A stretch of 64,000 nt of DNA from Piezodorus guildinii (taxonomy: Eukaryota; Arthropoda; Insecta; Hemiptera; Pentatomidae), in contig CM041297.1 in the NCBI GenBank assembly GCA_023052935.1, positions 106,073,563 to 106,137,562 of the forward strand, written 5' to 3'. Numbering within the stretch: position 1 is the stretch's first letter; the number at the start of each line of letters is the position of its first letter. Of the stretch, positions 58,422-64,000 are shown in pieces. Position numbers and translations under genes: made by a program. The notes under the pieces are model-generated. The model was not told the DNA's origin, ran no database searches, and saw only the letters and a list, made by a program, of their open reading frames with translations.

Positions 58422-58904
58422 CAAAAATACAAACATTTAAGTAAAATACAAAGACAAGTAAAAAATACGAGCAAGGTTTAGATAACAACATAACAAAATG
58501 AAAAAATAAAAGGGAAACATGATCATATTTTTCTGTTAAATTTTTAAAAAAATTGAAGTTTCTTTCAGGTAAATAATTAGTTTTATGGCCGACTCCCCAA
58601 GCTCTAGTATTTCGTATTTCACTAGTATTTCGTAGTATGGTACCAATGTCTATGTCATTACTAATTTTTCTTCGCTCCGTTTCGAACGAAAAGCAATCCA
58701 GCAGTAAGAGATACTGTGAAGGAAAACCCCACGTGATGTACATTGAGGCGGTGAACCCTTGGTTAGGAGGTAGCCGTGGGTCCGACTTCTTTAATATTTC
58801 GAAAAGCATTATATAGGAATTTCTCTAGCCAAATCTATGATGTAGAGAATCCATAATTACGTATCAAGTTAAATGTTCATTCCTAGAAAGGATCATAGCA
58901 TTAA

Positions 58905-58990
58905 TAAGCTCTGAAAATGGCCCAAAGTTTAGGCCGAAAAGTTGGTACACTAATTTAAGTCCACTTAATTTAGGTTTTTCTGTGTCTGAG
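58905..58990 (+). mobile_element. Single Penelope-like terminal motif, decayed
   Basis: ctctgaaaatggcccaaagt, then ttaggccgaaaagttgg: stem GGCC/GGCC beside CGAAAAGT. It resembles 32166 in stem sequence. Confidence 0.4.
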
Positions 58991-61009
58991 CCCCCGACAC
59001 ATTTCTTATGTTCTACTCTACCGATAGTTAACTTCCACGATTAAATTTTCTTCAATTGAAGTTTTAAATAAAGCCATACTTTTTCCTTTCATTTTCATAA
59101 ATCTCTTATTTAAATATTCCTTTTTTTTTTTTTTAACATTTCGGGTTTTTTTGTACCCTATCTTTCCTAGTACTTTCCATCTATAATGAATAAAATCACA
59201 TTTCATATGAAATATTTTTTCTGTTAAAAAAAAACTTTAAAAAAGATATACATACGAAAACATTTCTAAAATATTGTTAATAATTTAATAACAATAAAGT
59301 AAAATGAACCGTCAATTATAACTTATGTATAAATAAAATACTACAAGCAACTAGTTTATTCCTACTAATAATAACTTTACCATTAATTGTTCATTATAAT
59401 ATTTTAATAGTCTGTCAAATTTAATGACACAATTAAATGTCCATTACTCGCCTATGTTACATTGTACTTTGTACTGCTCTATTAATTGATATTTATCTCC
59501 TACTATTTATTTCAACAATAGCCTTTTTTAATTGTTAATAACAATTAGTTTATAACTTTTATTTACTTTTACTATAAATTTTATCCATAGAGTCTATAAT
59601 TATGCCAGCCAAATGAGAAAAATAGACAAGAAGTCATTTTCGCCAGAATAGTATAATATCGAATGGGAGAAATTATTATTGTAATATTTTTTCGTATAAA
59701 TAATCGTGAAATTAGTTTATTTAGCCTGTCAGAAACGTATAATAATCCTTGGAGTCAGTATTGTTTTAAGTCACAGAATTATCGCCCAAAAACGTCTAAA
59801 TCACATTTAAAAACTAATTCCAAAATATTCATTGTAGATGTCAAATTTAAAATATTTTCAAGAAAACGCCTATTCAAAACTACTATATTAATTGTACAGA
59901 TAGATAATTTCTAGGAATGAACATTTTATTTTTATTTTTAAAGAATATCTGACTTTCAATTATTTCAATCAGTTTGGCTTTAGTAATTCCAATAAAATGC
60001 TTTTTGAGAGATAGAAATGATTTTTTTTTCCATTATCATTCATTTTACTGGCTCAGTTTATTTTAATCTTTGCAATGTATCGTTTCACGCTTGTTACCAG
60101 AACACAATACCACATAATAAGAGTATGACCTAATAATTTATTTTATCCTACACCGATTTTCTATGACTGTATTTATGATCTATGCAGAATGAGTCCTTAC
60201 AGATTATAGTTAATGATGACTCACTTCGGTGAATATAAATGTAATTCTTTTTTACTGAATGCATACAAAGTACAAAATGCATAAAAACTCAAATAAACCT
60301 CGCAATAAAAGCCAACAAAATAACTAGACTGCAGAGGGAAGTTACATAATAGCAACCGCAATCACTAAAAAAAAAAGGAAAAAAAAAACTCAGCTAAACT
60401 TTCAGACTATTTCCAAGAAATGCCAATATTAATGTAAATATTCAACTGGAATACGCCATACTATTATCAGTTTCTGGGTTACAAAGGTTTGAGATCACCG
60501 CAATCAAATAGTTCATGGCTTAAAGGGGTTTCAGCTTCGCGATTTTCCTAACCGCTGGAGATTTTTAATGGCCTGTTTACTGCAGAAGGAACTTTGATAG
60601 TACTTTAACTTATTTTTCTATGCGACAAAAATAGTTATTTAATAATCTCACGATTTCTACTAGTATAATATTATTGTAGTTGTTTAAGCACAAGTTGATA
60701 TAAAGTTACATTGATCCATCTGTTTCATAATCTTGATCTTGATTTTATGTACGAGTACTTCATACATGTATTCAACATAAAATATATTTATTTTAAAAGT
60801 TTGGAAAAATAAAAACAATATCTCCAAATAATACATGGAAGATTGTGATATCACATTTTATGTGTATTTAGAGATGATCCAATTTTTTTTAATTAAAAAA
60901 AAATAAATTTTAATTTTTGCTTTTTTGTTTTTTCAATTAACTGATTTAAGTATTGACATTTTGGTAACAAAAAATATCACTATCTGCTAGATAGGACCAC
61001 TAAATAGAT
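58991..61009. other. Long AT-rich spacer
   Basis: No recognised element. The ORF at 59663-59914 (83 codons) has no known motif. Confidence 0.4.
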
Positions 61010-62212
61010 GGCGCCCGGGGCCGAAAAATGCATATTATCAGAATAAAATTTTCAATGTGATTTTCACATTTTATTCAGCTTGTACATTTTATTTTTGTCT
61101 GCCACCTCAAACTGATCCGAATCAAAAATGGCGGCCATCCAAAACGGCCAAATCCAGGAATTGACTTCACTTTAACGTTATGAAGGTAAATATTACAGAA
61201 GCCAAGCATCATACGAACATAGTCATAATAAAATAAATTAATGGACACTGAAATATCTTTAATTTCAGAACTGATAGACGTCTATAGGTCTAATAGGTGT
61301 TGAGATATCTTTGTCCAAATACTTTGTGTCTTAAAAAGAGGATCAGTGTTTAACAGTGTTCAGCCCAATATCATAGAAACTGCCAATTTTAGCTAACTTC
61401 TCATAATAATAAAAATTAACAAGCGTATAATAAGCTTTTATATGAGAGGTGACAGGCAGCTGTAGGTCTTATAGGTAACAAGATATCTTTGTCCATGAAA
61501 TACATTGTGTCTTAAACAGAGGAATTAATCGATTTTTAACAGTGTTCAGCCCGATATTACTAAAATACTCATAATTAAAAATTTACAATCACCTAATAAG
61601 CTTTAATATAAGAGGTGATAGATGTCTGTAGTCTTATAGGTATTGAGATAAATTTGTCCTCATAATACATTTACGTCCTGAAAACGAGAATTGATCTAAT
61701 TTTATGGACAAAGATATCTCGGTACCTATTAGATAGACTTACAGACGTCTATCAGGTCTTAAACTAAACCTTATACAATGTCCAATAATTATATTATAAT
61801 GATTATTTTCGTATAATGCTTAGTATCTGTAATATTTACCTCCATCATGTTAAAATTAGATCAATTTTCGTAGCTAGAACGCAATGTATTTTATGGACAT
61901 AGATATCTTGGTTCTTCTAAGACCTACAGAAGTCTTTCAGCTCATGAATCAAAGCTTATTTTGTAATTTTAAATCCATTGATTTATTTTGTAAAGAGTAT
62001 TTTCGTATAATCCTTGGTTTCAGTAATATGTACGTTTATTAATGTTAAAATGATGCGAATTCCTGGATTTGGAGCGTTTTGGATGGCCTCCATTTTTTAT
62101 TCCGACCAGTTTGAGGTGGCAGACAAAAAAAAAAATGTTTTTTTACAAGTTGGCTAAAATCTGAAAATCGCATTGAAAATTTCTTCTTATAATATGCATT
62201 TCCGGTTCCAGC
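61010..62212. mobile_element. Foldback element with internal tandem units
   Basis: The outer arms are inverted copies: ggccgaaaaatgcatattat and ttttcaatgtgattttca on the left, mirrored by tgaaaatcgcattgaaaat and ataatatgcatttccggtt on the right. Arms include caaaaatggcggccatcc and its counterpart near 62080. The interior has three direct units of about 167-179 bases (starting 61271, 61450, 61617 with gatagacgtctataggtc-like sequence), then turns into inverted units from about 61700. No ORF longer than 60 codons. Confidence 0.7.
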
Positions 62213-62913
62213 TCTTGGACTACAACTTCTCCATTATATATCATCAACTGCCGACAATAACTCCATCATTATGATTTTTTTATAAAGCATTGTAAGAAAG
62301 GATGGGTGATTTAAAAATATGATAATAATAATAATTAATGATAGTAAATTTCATTGATAAAATAAATGCAAGTATTAATACAAGACGTGAAGAGCTTTAA
62401 TGGACTGAAGCATAGGTGGAGGCTAAGGGGCTTAAGTGGCAAACCTGAGGACTCTTGAAATGGTTTGCCTTCAAAACACTATAGTTTAAGTGGAGAAGAC
62501 TGACGACATCCAATGGCGTCATTCAAAGTACAACAGTAAGGGCTGTGTCGATGATTAATACATTCAGAAATGTCCTTTTTTTAATGTAAAAATAACCAAA
62601 GGTTTTTTTTTTTGGGCATCGCTTTTCTAAAAGGATTCTATATTAAGGAAGCTAAAACGGCTATTCGATATGACAGAACATATAGTACTGTATATGACCT
62701 TTTCTGCCGTTCCAATAAATTCGTACCGCTAATTACGTTGATGCATGTCAATGCGTTTCTTTCAGATCTTGAGGTCATACCGATGAACTGCAGCATTGAT
62801 CAACTTACGACCAGACCATTATTTATAATGGGTCAATACTAGGAAGTTTTCAGGAGCGTCAGTTTTTTTTTTTTCGATTTGAAGATGGAGAATATTTCGT
62901 TTAAATAAAAAAA
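62213..62913. other. Unassigned region
   Basis: A short piece at 62248-62275 (caataactccatcattatga) recurs at 32308-32330. The plus ORF at 62612-62842 (76 codons) is not recognised. Confidence 0.35.
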
Positions 62914-63690
62914 TCTGGCTACACATGACTTTCACTTACCTCGGTAATAAAATCAATTTAAGAGTATGAAATAAAGATGGAGTTGAAGTTTTAAAAAATT
63001 ATATTCAGTTTCGTTGGAAACATATATTTTAAGTAAAATATTATAACTATATCAAATAGTTAAGTTCAATAATCACTTAATTTTCTACCATATTCGTCAC
63101 TTTATGTTACTTTTCTTTTTTAATTTTTTTTGGAAGTTTTCTTAATATAAACATTTAAAAGAGCACACACTGCCTTCCCTTCCTCACCCAATCACTTTAT
63201 TTCATAAGCTTTTTATCAGTTTTTCATATTTGTCGACGTTTCGGGGCTGCTTCCCCATTTTCAAGACTTATTTTTTTATATAAATGCTTTTTCACATATA
63301 ATCCATCATTTTATTCCATAGCCCTCTGCTATTTGTCCTCATGGGTGTTCATTGGCTTACTGGTAAGTATAGTAAGCCAATGAACACCAATATGGACAAA
63401 TAGCAGTGTGCTATGAAATAAAATGAAGGGTGAAATATGATATAGTAGTTATATAATAGAAAAAAAAAAAGTCTTGAAAATGGAGAAGCAGCCCCGAAAC
63501 GTCGACAAATATGAAAAACTGATAAAAAGCTTATGAAATAAAGTGATTGGGTGAGGAATGGAAGGCAGTGTGTGCACTTTTAAATGTTTCTTTTCTCATT
63601 TTCATATAAACAATAACAATTTTATTTCGATTTTTTAGTTGATCAACGGTATATTATTCATCTATATTACTATTCTTCTCTTCACGGGCT
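62914..63690 (+). mobile_element. HINE-like element, copy 14, broken by a palindrome and a LINE
   Basis: 5' end tctggctacacatgactttc, then acttacctcgg. Body to about 63140, then a palindromic element (63151-63589), then the HINE landmark caacggtatattattcatct (63645-63665). From there the sequence passes into LINE coding sequence. Confidence 0.65.
63151..63589. mobile_element. Palindromic element with diverging Penelope-like motifs
   Basis: Arms are mirrored from acatttaaaagagcacacac at the left to gtgtgcacttttaaatgt at the right, meeting near 63365. Each carries the motif: the stem GGGGC/GCCCC (left) or the mispaired GGAG/GCCCC (right) beside CGAAACGTCGAC, with tcttgaaaatgg before the stem. 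Inserted in HINE copy 14. No coding sequence. Confidence 0.7.
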
Positions 63691-64000
63691 ACAGCCTCTA
63701 TCACCTTCTTACACCCCTATCACTAAGACTGAATCTTCAGATATACAAGGGAATAATACGTCCGACTATGCTCTATGGTGCGCCCTTCATGCGGCATCTG
63801 TTCAACTCCACTCTCAAACAATTACAGGCGTTCCAGAACTCCATACTTCGGCACATTGCCAGAGGTACCAACCTACAGAGGGACAAAAACCACACGATAC
63901 ATCAGGAGTTGGCATTGCCAACAGTACCTGAATATATCAGCCGGAAGCACATCAAATTTTTGATGGTCTGAAGGCCTGTGCTACCCTATTGTTTTCTGAT
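63690..64000 (+). pseudogene. Jockey-type LINE RT C-terminal part, running off the window
   Basis: The frame reads LNLQIYKGIIRPTMLYGAPF, then LKQLQAFQNSILRHIARGTN and IHQELALPTVPEYISRKHI. It matches the post-catalytic part of Jockey-clade RT (l.iYk..irP...Yga..w, l...qn..LR.i.gap, i...l.iptv.e.i). A stop occurs at about 63971. The N-terminal part is absent because the junction with the HINE lies at about 63690. Confidence 0.8.

Noticed and set aside
58225..58809. 194-codon minus-strand ORF, the longest in the window
   Set aside because: Its 3' third covers a SINE and the rest has no recognisable domain; most likely chance.
61010..62212. CRISPR-like array because of regularly spaced repeats
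   Set aside because: Units are about 170 bases, imperfect and partly inverted, inside an animal foldback element.

Overview
The window is A+T-rich animal DNA, most likely from an arthropod and probably an insect, with no host gene that I can recognise. The reasons are the mix of elements: Jockey-like and I-like LINE fragments, an RTE/endonuclease-RT-type LINE, mariner remnants, three tRNA-derived SINE families, Helentron/HINE-like non-autonomous elements and Penelope-like terminal motifs. No open reading frame has a convincing multi-exon or full-length host product. Most ORFs longer than 60 codons are chance ORFs or shadows of repeats. The species cannot be fixed from the sequence alone.

Layout. 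0-11 kb: a retroposon tail (0.73-0.93 kb), an outward-facing inverted motif pair (1.54-1.87 kb), and four large copies of one approximately 0.9-kb family (here called HINE-like; copies at 2.0, 6.0, 8.0 and 9.7 kb). The 2.0-kb copy is split by an I-like LINE, and the 9.7-kb copy by a 230-bp MITE. A mariner fragment lies at 4.4 kb. 11-22 kb: AT-rich spacer, a tRNA-SINE at 13.1 kb, a MITE at 15.1 kb, HINE-like copies at 16.3 and 18.1 kb, and a decayed LINE reverse transcriptase on the minus strand (19.7-20.9 kb). 22-31 kb: an RT scrap, a poly(T)-ended SINE, a Jockey tail nested inside an I-like LINE tail (24.05-24.75 kb), a clean HINE-like copy (25.67-26.59 kb), a 2.6-kb inverted duplication (26.66-29.28 kb) and a nested palindrome with (TA)n tracts (29.3-30.5 kb). 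31-41 kb: local segmental repeats, SINEs, a 525-bp near-perfect palindrome (34.1-34.65 kb), a MITE split by a LINE (35.8-36.7 kb) and a mariner inside another retroposon (37.57-38.37 kb). 41-46 kb: TA microsatellites and featureless AT-rich DNA, then SINEs and HINE-like fragments. 46-54 kb: LINE tails, two HINE-like copies joined head-to-tail at 49,078, SINEs and a minus-strand Jockey RT with a YADD box. 54-64 kb: SINE and LINE scraps including an RNase H piece (57 kb), a foldback element with internal tandem units (61.0-62.2 kb), another outward-facing palindrome (63.15-63.59 kb) and a Jockey-type RT fragment running off the window end.

Two families tie the window together. The first is the HINE-like family, defined by TCTGG at one end, an inverted subterminal ACTTTCACTTACC and a hairpin at the other end. 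It has at least 14 copies or fragments and several of them have served as landing sites for other elements. The second is a set of about ten loci sharing a hammerhead-ribozyme-like motif: (C)TGANGA, a stem-loop whose sequence differs between loci but stays paired, then CGAAACG. It is usually present as two diverging copies around a palindrome and often sits beside (TA)n. This looks like the terminal unit of Penelope-like retroelements and is the most interesting signal here.
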